Below are positions 9,302-17,900 of a DNA stretch of 64,000 nt, in pieces. The stretch lies in NCBI GenBank assembly GCA_963741985.1, contig CAVUKD010000001.1, positions 310,001 to 374,000 of the forward strand. Direction: 5' to 3'. Origin of the DNA: Cryomorpha sp963741985. Lineage in GTDB: Bacteria > Bacteroidota > Bacteroidia > Flavobacteriales_D > Cryomorphaceae. Each line of letters starts with the position of its first letter. Position 1 is the stretch's first letter. Position numbers and translations under genes: made by a program. Below the pieces are notes generated by a model. The model searched no databases. It saw nothing but the letters and a program-made list of their open reading frames with translations, and was not told the DNA's origin.

Positions 9302-9322
9302 AAACTTTTTAGGTGAGAGGGC

Positions 9323-11446
9323 TTAATTTACCAATCCGCGGTCTTTCAACATTGGCTCAATGTTCGGATCGCTTCCGCGGAAATCACGATACATCTTGTC
9401 GAGGTCAATGGTATTTCCCCTTGAGATAATCATGTCGCGATATCGTTGACCGTTTTCGCGTGTCATTCCTCCGTTTTCCTCAAACCATGCAAAGGCATCG
9501 TCAGACAACATTTCAGTCCATAGATATGCGTAGTATCCTGCTGCATATCCATTGCCCCAAATGTGGAGGAAGTAGCTGGAACGATAACGTGGAGGCACTT
9601 GTGAAAGATCAAGATTGGTAACTTTTAGCGCTTGCTCTTCAAATTTATCTACATCGCTTACCTCTGTACCTGCAGTAATTGAGTGCCATTGCATATCGAG
9701 ACTGGCGGCAGAAACGATTTCTGTAAGCGAATATCCCTGATTGAACGTGCTCGATTTCTTGATCTTATCGACCAAAGACTGCGGCATAGATTCGCCGGTT
9801 TTGTAATGCTTGGCGTAGTTTGCAAATACTTTGGGATTCATTGCCCAATGCTCATTAAACTGTGACGGGAATTCTACAAAGTCTCGGGCAACATCGGTTC
9901 CGCTGAGTGTTGGGTATTTCTGATCGGCGAAGAAACCGTGAAGGGCGTGACCAAACTCGTGAAACAAAGTGGTAACATCATCAAATGAAATTAACGCAGG
10001 CTGGCCTTCGGGAGGCTTAGCATAATTGCAGACATTGTAGATCACAGGTTTGGTATTCAGCAATTTCGATTGTCCTACAATATTATCCATCCAGGCACCG
10101 CCCGATTTATTATCGCGTTTGAAATAATCGCAGTAGAAGAGGCCGATAGCCGAACTGTCTTGGTCGAATACTTCGTACACGCGCATATCAGGATTGTAGG
10201 TCGGAATGTCCTCACGGCGTTTGAAAGTGATTCCATAGAGCTGCGTTGCGGCATAGAATACACCGTTTTCGACTACATTCCACAATTCAAGGTAAGGTTT
10301 GATTTGCGATTCATTGAGGTCATAATTTTTCTTTCGCACTTGCTCAGCGTAGAAATTCCAGTCCCATGGTTCAAGCTTAAATCCACCTTTTTGGCTGTCG
10401 ATCTCTTTTTGGATTACGGCGGCTTCGTCCTTTGCTTTAGCTGTAGCGGCAGGTACAATTTGTGAAAGGAATTTTTGAACTGCATCCGAAGATTTAGCCA
10501 TTTGATCCTGCAATTTCCAATCGGCATAGGTTTTATACCCCATTAACTTGGCTTGCTCTGATCGTATAGTGGCCAATCGAAGAATGATATCGCGGGTATC
10601 GTTGGCACCACCTTGCTCCGCACGTGTCCATGAATTATTAAAAAGTTCGTGCCGTGTATCCCGGTTTTTTAACGAAGCAAGATCAGGCTGCTGGGTTGTG
10701 TTCTGCAAATCGATCTTGTACTTCCCATCCTCTGAGGCCGACTCCATTTGGGCGGGCGAGAGACCGGCAAGTGCAGCTGAATCATTCACGATCAATGCGG
10801 CGGCATTGGCGGCAGCAACCAAGGTTGTAGAGAATTTTGCGCTAAGCGAAGCCTCCTCCTCATTCAGTTTTTTGAGCTTCTCCTGATCTTCGTCCGAGAG
10901 CTTTGCACCGGCGAGCACGAAGTTTTGGTATTGCACTTCGAGAAGGCGAGCTGATTCAGTATCGAGATTGAGATTTGCGCGGTCGTTGTATAGCGTTTCG
11001 ATGCGTTTGAAAAGTTTTTTGTTCAGATGAACGGCATCCGAATTGGCAGCGAGCTTGGAGGCAACATCTTCTTGGATTTTTTTAAGATCATCATTCGTGT
11101 TGGCACTCGAGAGGGCGTTGAAGACACGATTTACCCGGCCGAGCATTTGACCAGTTTTTTCGAGCGCCACGAGCGTGTTTTCAAAAGTCGGTGCTTCTGG
11201 ATTGTTTGCGATACTATCTACTTCTTCGAGTTTGATTTTCATCCCTTCTTCGAAAGCAGGCATGAAATCGCTATCTTTTATTTTGTCAAACGCCGGAGCA
11301 CCATAAGGCAGGGTGCTGGGCTTCATAAATGGATTTTCGGAAGACATGTTCGTTTCGGAAGTTTTTGATATATCAGTGTTGCCCTGACTGCAGGACAAGA
11401 GCAAGGCTGTGCAAGCCATTGCTATAATAGCGGAGAACCGGTTCAT
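9323..11446 (-). CDS. dcp: M3 family zinc peptidase, peptidyl-dipeptidase Dcp-like lipoprotein
   Basis: 707 residues, the usual Dcp/oligopeptidase A length. The N-terminus 'MNRFSAIIAMACTALLLSCSQG' is a lipoprotein signal with lipobox LLSC. The zinc motif HEFGH is at 496-500 with third ligand Glu525 in DFVEFPSQ. The downstream segment HIWGNGYAAGYYAYLW matches M3 family substrate-site residues. Expected reaction: release of C-terminal dipeptides from oligopeptides in the periplasm or at the outer membrane. It has its own promoter (11485-11492) and terminator, so it is monocistronic. Confidence 0.92.
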   Translation of the reverse strand: MNRFSAIIAMACTALLLSCSQGNTDISKTSETNMSSENPFMKPSTLPYGAPAFDKIKDSDFMPAFEEGMKIKLEEVDSIANNPEAPTFENTLVALEKTGQMLGRVNRVFNALSSANTNDDLKKIQEDVASKLAANSDAVHLNKKLFKRIETLYNDRANLNLDTESARLLEVQYQNFVLAGAKLSDEDQEKLKKLNEEEASLSAKFSTTLVAAANAAALIVNDSAALAGLSPAQMESASEDGKYKIDLQNTTQQPDLASLKNRDTRHELFNNSWTRAEQGGANDTRDIILRLATIRSEQAKLMGYKTYADWKLQDQMAKSSDAVQKFLSQIVPAATAKAKDEAAVIQKEIDSQKGGFKLEPWDWNFYAEQVRKKNYDLNESQIKPYLELWNVVENGVFYAATQLYGITFKRREDIPTYNPDMRVYEVFDQDSSAIGLFYCDYFKRDNKSGGAWMDNIVGQSKLLNTKPVIYNVCNYAKPPEGQPALISFDDVTTLFHEFGHALHGFFADQKYPTLSGTDVARDFVEFPSQFNEHWAMNPKVFANYAKHYKTGESMPQSLVDKIKKSSTFNQGYSLTEIVSAASLDMQWHSITAGTEVSDVDKFEEQALKVTNLDLSQVPPRYRSSYFLHIWGNGYAAGYYAYLWTEMLSDDAFAWFEENGGMTRENGQRYRDMIISRGNTIDLDKMYRDFRGSDPNIEPMLKDRGLVN

Positions 11447-11484
11447 TGATGTTGTATAAATTTAGTTGTTAAATAATGTAGGAG

Positions 11485-11492
11485 CAAACCTA
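11485..11492 (-). promoter_or_regulatory. -7 promoter element of the M3 peptidase gene
   Basis: TAGGTTTG on the minus strand is an exact TAnnTTTG match and lies 38 bases before the ATG. No clear -33 TTG is present. Confidence 0.55.
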
Positions 11493-11499
11493 CGTGATC

Positions 11500-11800
11500 G
11501 TTTTTGAGTGTGACGCGTGCTTTTATTTTTAGAAATTTTAAAGGTCGAAAGTAAGGAATTGATTGGAAACGTCGATGGATTGGGCGAAATGTTTGCAATA
11601 ATTGGGGGAACTTTCAGAGGATCGTTATACTTTCACCGCCCATACGGGCTTCCTCCGGGGCGCATGTTTCGCAAAGATTTACGTGTTTCGCTGCGTGATA
11701 CCGCTACGCTATGTTTACGCAGAGGTCGCAGAGGTTTTGGGTGAATATTCGCGTCTTCACCCTTAGAGACTACTTTTTCTGAATCAAATTCGAGGAATTT
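11500..11800. other. Intergenic region, no supported gene
   Basis: Holds a 75-codon open frame (11517-11744, +) whose predicted peptide shows no motif and ends in an Arg-rich stretch made by a short direct repeat (GCAGAGGTC GCAGAGGTT, around 11718-11735). I regard it as non-coding. A GC-rich palindromic patch (CCCATACGGG, near 11640) is present. No terminator for ftsY was recognised. Confidence 0.35.
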
Positions 11801-12757
11801 CTAATCAATACTAAAAAGCGAATCCACAAACTCGTGCCGGTTAAAGACCTGCAAGTGTTCCATTCCCTCGCCTACCCCAATATATTTCACCGGGATTTTG
11901 AATTCATCCGATATTCCAATTACCACTCCGCCCTTGGCTGTACCGTCTATTTTGGTAAGCGCCAAAGCCGTAACTTCTGTGGCCAGCGTAAATTGACGCG
12001 CCTGCTCAATCGCATTCTGGCCGGTAGATCCATCGAGCACGAGCAACACTTCATGAGGTGCTCCGGGCACGATCTTGTCCATAACCTTTTTGATTTTGGT
12101 CAGCTCGTTCATCAGATTTACCTTGTTGTGCAATCGGCCGGCCGTATCGATAAGTACCACATCTGCGTTTCGTCGCACCGCGCTTTGAATGGTATCGAAA
12201 GCTACGGCAGCTGGATCGGCATTCATTCCTTGCTCAACTATTGGCACATCCACGCGTTTTGCCCATATCTTGAGTTGTTCGACCGCTGCTGCGCGAAATG
12301 TATCGGCGGCACCGAGAACAACGCTCTTTCCTGCTTTTTTAAACTGATACGCCAGCTTTCCGATAGTCGTAGTTTTACCAACGCCATTCACACCAACCAC
12401 CATAATTACATAAGGCTTTTGATCGGCAGGAATGGTAAAATCCGTGGCATCTCCTGAATTACTCTCATCCAGCAGTGCGGCAATTTCTTCTTTTAGGATA
12501 AGGTTGAGCTCATCGGTACCTAAGTATTTATCGCGAGCAACGCGGTCCTCGATACGGTTAATAATTTTGAGGGTAGTATTCACACCGACATCCGAAGATA
12601 TCAATACTTCCTCCAGATTGTCAAGCACTTCATCATCGACCTTCGACTTTCCGGCTACTGCTTTGGTAAGCTTGGAAAACACGCTGGACTTGGTTTTCTC
12701 AAGTCCTTCGTCGAGTTTTTCTTTTTTCTCGCGCGAGAAAATATTGAATATTCCCAT
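11801..12757 (-). CDS. ftsY: Signal recognition particle receptor FtsY
   Basis: 318 residues. A short N-domain helix bundle (about 20-100) leads into the SRP-type GTPase domain with P-loop GVNGVGKTTTIGK, the DTFRAAAVEQL segment, G3 DTAGRLH and G4 TKIDG. It receives SRP-ribosome-nascent-chain complexes at the inner membrane for co-translational insertion. The acidic A-domain is very short, as usual in Bacteroidota. It follows rpmB-rpmG-DUF4295 but is separated from them by a terminator, so its expression may rely on read-through or an unseen promoter. Confidence 0.96.
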   Translation of the reverse strand: MGIFNIFSREKKEKLDEGLEKTKSSVFSKLTKAVAGKSKVDDEVLDNLEEVLISSDVGVNTTLKIINRIEDRVARDKYLGTDELNLILKEEIAALLDESNSGDATDFTIPADQKPYVIMVVGVNGVGKTTTIGKLAYQFKKAGKSVVLGAADTFRAAAVEQLKIWAKRVDVPIVEQGMNADPAAVAFDTIQSAVRRNADVVLIDTAGRLHNKVNLMNELTKIKKVMDKIVPGAPHEVLLVLDGSTGQNAIEQARQFTLATEVTALALTKIDGTAKGGVVIGISDEFKIPVKYIGVGEGMEHLQVFNRHEFVDSLFSID

Positions 12758-12773
12758 GAGTGTTGGTTAAAAA

Positions 12774-12809
12774 CAAAAAAAGGCCTTTTCCAAAATTCGG
12801 AAAAAGCCT
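12774..12809 (-). terminator. Intrinsic terminator between the DUF4295 gene and ftsY
   Basis: On the minus strand AGGCTTTTTCC (12809-12799) pairs with GGAAAAGGCCT (12791-12781), including one U-G wobble, across a 7-base loop and is followed by six U. It lies after the ribosomal genes and upstream of ftsY, so it should reduce transcription into ftsY. Confidence 0.85.
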
Positions 12810-12831
12810 GAAATTTTAAAGCCTGACCGGC

Positions 12832-12990
12832 TTATTTCGTTTCCTTGAAGTAATCAGTAACCTTATCGTTGGTTACGATTTCTTCTTTAAAGCTGTATGC
12901 TCCGGTTTTTGGCGATTTCACCATTTTGATCACTTTCGTGTGATTTTTTCCGGAACCTGTTTGTAGGGTTGCTACCGTTTTCTTTGCCAT
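12832..12990 (-). CDS. DUF4295 domain-containing protein, 52 residues
   Basis: Short gene of 52 codons reading MAKKTVATLQTGSGKNHTKV at the N-terminus, then a KMVKSPKTGAYSF segment and ending DYFKETK. This is the small basic DUF4295 family that accompanies L28 and L33 in Bacteroidota. It starts 7 bases after the rpmG stop, so the three are one operon. Its size, Lys content and constant position beside ribosomal proteins suggest a ribosome-associated factor or phylum-specific ribosomal protein, but I know of no established function. Confidence 0.9.
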   Translation of the reverse strand: MAKKTVATLQTGSGKNHTKVIKMVKSPKTGAYSFKEEIVTNDKVTDYFKETK

Positions 12991-12997
12991 GATTCAA

Positions 12998-13180
12998 TTA
13001 TTTTATCTCGCGGTGAACGGTTTTCTTCCTAAGAATCGGGTTGAATTTCTTAAGCTCCATCCGGTCCGGAGAGTTTTTACGATTTTTGGTAGTGATATAG
13101 CGCGATGTGCCAGGCATACCCGATTCTTTATGTTCGGTACACTCCATTATAACCTGTACGCGGTTTCCTTTCTTTGCCAT
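12998..13180 (-). CDS. rpmG: 50S ribosomal protein L33
   Basis: 60 residues with the L33 pattern 'MAKKGNRVQVIMECT...SRYITTKNRKNSPDRMELKKFNP'. Most zinc-ribbon cysteines are absent, so this is a zinc-independent (C-minus) form. It lies 23 bases downstream of rpmB, in the usual L28-L33 order. Confidence 0.96.
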   Translation of the reverse strand: MAKKGNRVQVIMECTEHKESGMPGTSRYITTKNRKNSPDRMELKKFNPILRKKTVHREIK

Positions 13181-13203
13181 TTTTACTGTGCTATTTTTAG
13201 GGA

Positions 13204-13443
13204 TTAAGCGGTGTAATGACCGCTCTCGATCGCTCTTTTCAAAGCATTTTCGATCCCGATTTTATTTACTGTTCTCAACGCAGAGGTCGAAATAGTAAGT
13301 TTTACCCATTTATCTTCGTTGGGTAGATAAAAATTTTTCTTTACAAGGTTTGGGTGAAAGCGGCGTTTCGTTCTTCTTTTCGAAAAAGAAACGTTATTTC
13401 CAACCATGGCCTTTTTTCCGGTCAATTGACAAACTCGTGACAT
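13204..13443 (-). CDS. rpmB: 50S ribosomal protein L28
   Basis: 79 residues beginning MSRVCQLTGKKAMVGNNVSFS with 'SKRRTKRRFHPNL', the L28 signature. It is the first gene of the L28-L33-DUF4295 operon. Upstream, a near-consensus element GATATTTG (one mismatch to TAnnTTTG) lies about 40 bases before the ATG, between rpmB and the cinA stop, so the operon probably has its own promoter. Confidence 0.96.
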   Translation of the reverse strand: MSRVCQLTGKKAMVGNNVSFSKRRTKRRFHPNLVKKNFYLPNEDKWVKLTISTSALRTVNKIGIENALKRAIESGHYTA

Positions 13444-13501
13444 TATTCTTCCTATTTTAGGGTCGCAAAAAGTGGCTGCAAATATCGGTATTTATTTGGA
13501 T

Positions 13502-14761
13502 TTATTCCAAATCTTCCGATAAAATTTCGTTCCGCAACCAATTTAATGCTGTAAGTGCTGATATAGTGATGTTTCGAGAACGACTTTTCCCAAAATTAAA
13601 TTGTTTCGCTATGGTTTTTTTCGGGCCGGCGAGTCCGATCCAAATCGTTCCCACCGGTTTTTCGTCAGTTCCGCCGTCGGGACCGGCCACTCCCGAGGTA
13701 GCGATTGCAAAGGTAGCATTAAACTTTTTCCGCGCGCCCTCGGCCATTTCCTTTACGGTGTTTTCGCTTACGGCTCCGGCTTCCGCCAAAGTTGATTCCG
13801 ATACGCCGAGGATGTTTATTTTCGATTCGTTAGAGTACGTTACCGCCGAACCGAGAAAATATTCTGAAGATCCGGGATTGGAAGTAATGTGGTGCGCAAG
13901 AAATCCTCCGGTGCAGCTTTCCGCAAAAGCGACGGTTTGATTTCGTTCTACCAAAAGTTTTCCGATTACTTCCCCCAGCGTTTGCCGTTCGGTGCCATAC
14001 GCATTTTCGGGAATGCGTCGCACCAGTTCTGCGATATAGTGATCAATGCGTTCATTAATTTTTTCGGCGTTTCCATTTTCGGAAAAACCGCTAATACGCA
14101 ATTTCACCATTCCGGGCGATGGAAGATAAGCCAGAGCCAGGCCTTCGTTTCGAAGAGAAGTTTCCCAATCTGAAACCAAATCGGCCAGAAAACTTTCGCC
14201 CATTCCTTGGGTGAGGACGGTTTTATAAATAATAGGTTCGGTATCGAAAAATGCGCGAATCTTTTCAAAACCTCCATCGCGCATTATTCCTTTCATTTCG
14301 TATGGTACGCCAGGCATTGATATCAATACTTTCCCCTCTTTCTCGAACCACATTCCCTGTGCCGTACCCCGCATATTGAGCAGAATAGTAGCATCTTTTG
14401 GAAGTTCGGCCTGTTGCCGATTCACCTCTAGCATAGAGCGGCCTCGGGAAGTAAAAAAAGCTTCGATTTTTTCAAGAGTTTCGGTATGCATCTCAAGTGT
14501 TGTACCAAAATATTCTGTGAGGGTTGCTTTCGTAATATCGTCTTGCGTGGGGCCGAGACCACCCGTCATAAGTATAAGGTCGCAACGCGAAAAAGCTTCG
14601 TCAACCGCGTGAATTATCTCCTCACGGCTATCACTAATCGTGACACTTCTATTAAGTCGAATACCTTGTAAATGAAGCTGCTCGCCCAGCCAAGCTGAAT
14701 TTGTATCGATGGTTTGGCCGATAAGAATTTCATCACCTATCGTAATTATCTCTGCAATCAT
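13502..14761 (-). CDS. cinA: CinA family NMN amidohydrolase / ADP-ribose pyrophosphatase-like protein
   Basis: 419 residues from ATG 14761 (MIAEIITIGDEILIG). A longer frame to 14779 exists but runs through the TACCTTTG promoter element, so the shorter start is chosen. The N-terminal MoaB/MogA-like domain has TIGDEIL and MTGGLGPTQDD. The C-terminal PncC domain has AESCTGGFLAHHIT and TSGVAGPDGGTDEKPVGT, the nicotinamide-mononucleotide deamidase signature. Likely role: pyridine nucleotide recycling in the cytosol. The start codon lies 4 bases after the -7 element, which predicts a leaderless mRNA. Confidence 0.93.
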   Translation of the reverse strand: MIAEIITIGDEILIGQTIDTNSAWLGEQLHLQGIRLNRSVTISDSREEIIHAVDEAFSRCDLILMTGGLGPTQDDITKATLTEYFGTTLEMHTETLEKIEAFFTSRGRSMLEVNRQQAELPKDATILLNMRGTAQGMWFEKEGKVLISMPGVPYEMKGIMRDGGFEKIRAFFDTEPIIYKTVLTQGMGESFLADLVSDWETSLRNEGLALAYLPSPGMVKLRISGFSENGNAEKINERIDHYIAELVRRIPENAYGTERQTLGEVIGKLLVERNQTVAFAESCTGGFLAHHITSNPGSSEYFLGSAVTYSNESKINILGVSESTLAEAGAVSENTVKEMAEGARKKFNATFAIATSGVAGPDGGTDEKPVGTIWIGLAGPKKTIAKQFNFGKSRSRNITISALTALNWLRNEILSEDLE

Positions 14762-14765
14762 TGCG

Positions 14766-14773
14766 CAAAGGTA
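14766..14773 (-). promoter_or_regulatory. -7 promoter element immediately before cinA
   Basis: TACCTTTG on the minus strand, exact TAnnTTTG match, followed by CGCA and then the ATG. The transcript start is expected at or beside the start codon. Confidence 0.65.
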
Positions 14774-14886
14774 GTGCATTTGGGAAATGGGTGGTGAGGG
14801 ATTTGGAAGAATTTTGGATATTTCGATTTGGCTTTAGTGAACTTTCGGAAAAAAAATGATAGACTTGCTTCACACACCCTAAAAAC

Positions 14887-14916
14887 GGAAAAAGCCGTTG
14901 CGAAATGCAACGGCTT
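14887..14916 (-). terminator. Intrinsic terminator of the lipoprotein-array/T9SS operon
   Basis: A perfect 10-bp stem, AAGCCGTTGC with GCAACGGCTT, closes a 5-base loop and is followed on the minus strand by a T-rich tail. It begins 26 bases after the stop of the 1641-residue gene. Confidence 0.9.
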
Positions 14917-14942
14917 CCATATAAATACAGATAAGAAAATCA

Positions 14943-17900
14943 TCAATTCAAAATAGATATTTTCCCTTGTTCCACGAGTTTACCTTTTGATTGTATTTGA
15001 TAAAAATAAAGCGCAGAAGCCAGTTTTGGAAGATTCATCGTTGAATGAATACTCACTATTCTTTGCGAAAACATCGTTTTCCCTGTAAAGTCAATAAGTA
15101 CAAAAGTAAATCCCGCTTCCATATCTACAGAAGTGTCCAGAATCTGAACTTCCAATTTGGTTCTTGTCGGATTGGGATAAACATTGAATTTTAGATCATT
15201 TCCATTGGATGCACCAAACGATTTTTGCCGGAAAGCATCATTACACGAACTATAGTAAATCGAATTTGGCCCTTCGATATAGCTTCCAAAACCTGTCGTA
15301 TCAATATAACTTTCCAATGGTATTTGGTAAATGGAAGAATCAAGTTCGAAAGTGATGCTGTCTGCCAAGTACATATCGGCTCCATACGTTTCCGCAAGGA
15401 GATCGAAAGTAATATTCTGAATTTGTGCTTCAAGAATCAATTTCTGGATTGAATCCTGATCGCAGTAATTCATATTTTGAAGAATATGGAGCGCTTCATT
15501 TTTCTTGCCAATAGTCTTGAACAAAGATGCTTTCATCAATTCCAATCCAAACTGAGGTTTATAGTTAGCCTGTGTTTTTACACTATCGGTAAAAGCCATT
15601 AAAACAGAAACATAATTTTCTACCGTCGGATTGAAAATGGATTGATTCTCAACTTTGGTAATCACGCCATACGCGAATAACCGTTCTATGGTAGCCTTGT
15701 AATTACCAAGACCACGCCATTTCATCCCCTCAATAAGACCCGCAATAGAATCATTCGGAATGGAGTCTAAAACGGCAAGTTCCAATAATTCATAGTACAT
15801 ATCAGCTGCAAGGAGATCATCGCCTGTTAATGTATCAGACACGGTAGTGGTTGCCGCGGCTTGCCTGAGAGCTATATCAAACGGAATACTATCGAAATAT
15901 GTCGGCGAATAGATAAATGGGAAGCTGACTGATTCAGAATCAGATTTCGGCCCTTCCTCCGGGTCTTTTGGATCTCTCGGGTCATCAAACTCCCCACAAT
16001 AGGCAATTTGAGCCACCGTACCAAAGTGAAAAGGAATGTGACAATATATTTGATTATTTGGCCCACCCGGAAAACTTTCTATTGTCACATTGAACTCAGC
16101 CTCATCGGGATGAGCAAGATCGACATACGGAACCGAAGTATCAGACAATGGAGTCCAGATATTGTTATTTGCATTGATTACTTTAGGACAAGGATTATGC
16201 GGAATATCCAAAGTCCCTTCTACGTTCATGATATTTCCGTCGTAGAACTGATTGTATCCATCTTCCATAATTATCCCGTAAGCCAATGATAAATACACAT
16301 TGTAGTCATTGTCATCAAAGTAATTATATCCTCCATTATAGAGTGATGAAAGATTTACCTCTCCAAAATTAGCCGCATAAATAGCATAATCATTATCGGT
16401 AAAATCCGAACATTTTGCGGTAACACGGCCAAGTTCCTTATAAACCGGATATTCATTATGAAAAAACTCAGTTTTGTATATGAACAATTCCGTTGATGAA
16501 AGATCTGAAATCCCGCTATCGTATCGGAATAAACTTTCCTGTACCGTATTAGATATAGAGCTTTGGTCTATTTGGATATTTGAATGCTCAAATAAACAAT
16601 CTCTTACACGGGTTCCATATCCCCTAACCTTAATCAAACTATAGTCAAAATCGGAAGTGGTTAGGTATAAAGCACCTGACTCAAAAACATTTAATTTAGC
16701 GTCAATATTAATTCTATTCAAACTACTTGAACGGATATCACAGAAGGTGTAAGTAGTAATTCCTCTGGGCGGATGGACATTATCAAAAGGTTCTACGCGC
16801 GTATTAATAAACCTGGCATCATTTATCAAAACAATCCTGGCATCATCTTCCATAATAATTTTACCTTTTTTAAATTGCACATAGTCAAATTTATGTGAGC
16901 TACTCGTTTCTCCAGGAACACCACCTGTATATTCCCAAAAATCAGCACTTTCTTCCATATACAGAATCAAGTCAGCAGCATTTTCACCTTCTAATCGAAA
17001 CTCTGCGTCGGTACCTACCGAGAAGCGTTGCCCCCAGTAGCCTTCTGACAACATACGAATATACCCACTTTCATTTCCTTGATAGGTAAAAGTGAATGTG
17101 GCATCGTTGCCAATGCGGGTGAGGCCGCCAAGCGCGAGAACCGCATCATTTCCGTTCAATTCTATTTGAGCACCATCTTCGTAAATGAGCTTACCGCCCG
17201 CTTTTATTATTACTTCGCCGCCGTCTTGGACGCGAAGTAAACCTCCATTGAGGCGAAGTTCAGCACCGTCTTCGATAATGAGTTTTGAGCCATCTCGCAC
17301 CTCGATAAAGCCGTCGTTCATTTTTATCCAACAATTGTCTCGAACTACAACATCTGCGGTTTTCAAATCATCTTCTCCGATTACGATGGATCCTAAACTT
17401 TCTACTGTCACCCTTCCATAATTGCCATCACAACTTTTCCTGAGTTCAACACTAAAATGATTGGAGGTACTTATAGGATTGTTGTTGTCATTCACATTCT
17501 CCAGATTATCATCTCTATTAACCCATAGTGCTCCATTTGCGGAACTAATCCCGCTCACAGTGAGCGGATGTTCGATACGGTCAGTTGTTTCCATAACTTC
17601 GTTTCCCACTTGGGCTAAACCAAAATTAAAAGTATAGCCATGGACAGTTGGGTTGTCGTTTACGGCGTTGAAGTCTGGGGAAAGAATCTCTGAATACGGA
17701 AATAAATTACTCGGCGTAAAACTCAGATGGCTTTCATTTGTGGGTGCCGTTGATGGGGTGGGATACTTTGAAGGGTCGAGAATATACGCTTTATCAAAGG
17801 GAGTTTTATTGTTTGCTACAATTGCGACTGGATCAATAGCAGCGGATGGGGTTTCGAGCATTGATTCTATATTTAAGGCGCTTACCGCTGGCAGAAAGCA

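Noticed and set aside
11517..11744. 75-codon frame between the M3 peptidase and ftsY
   Set aside because: No motif, ends in a simple-repeat Arg-rich tract, unlike coding neighbours.
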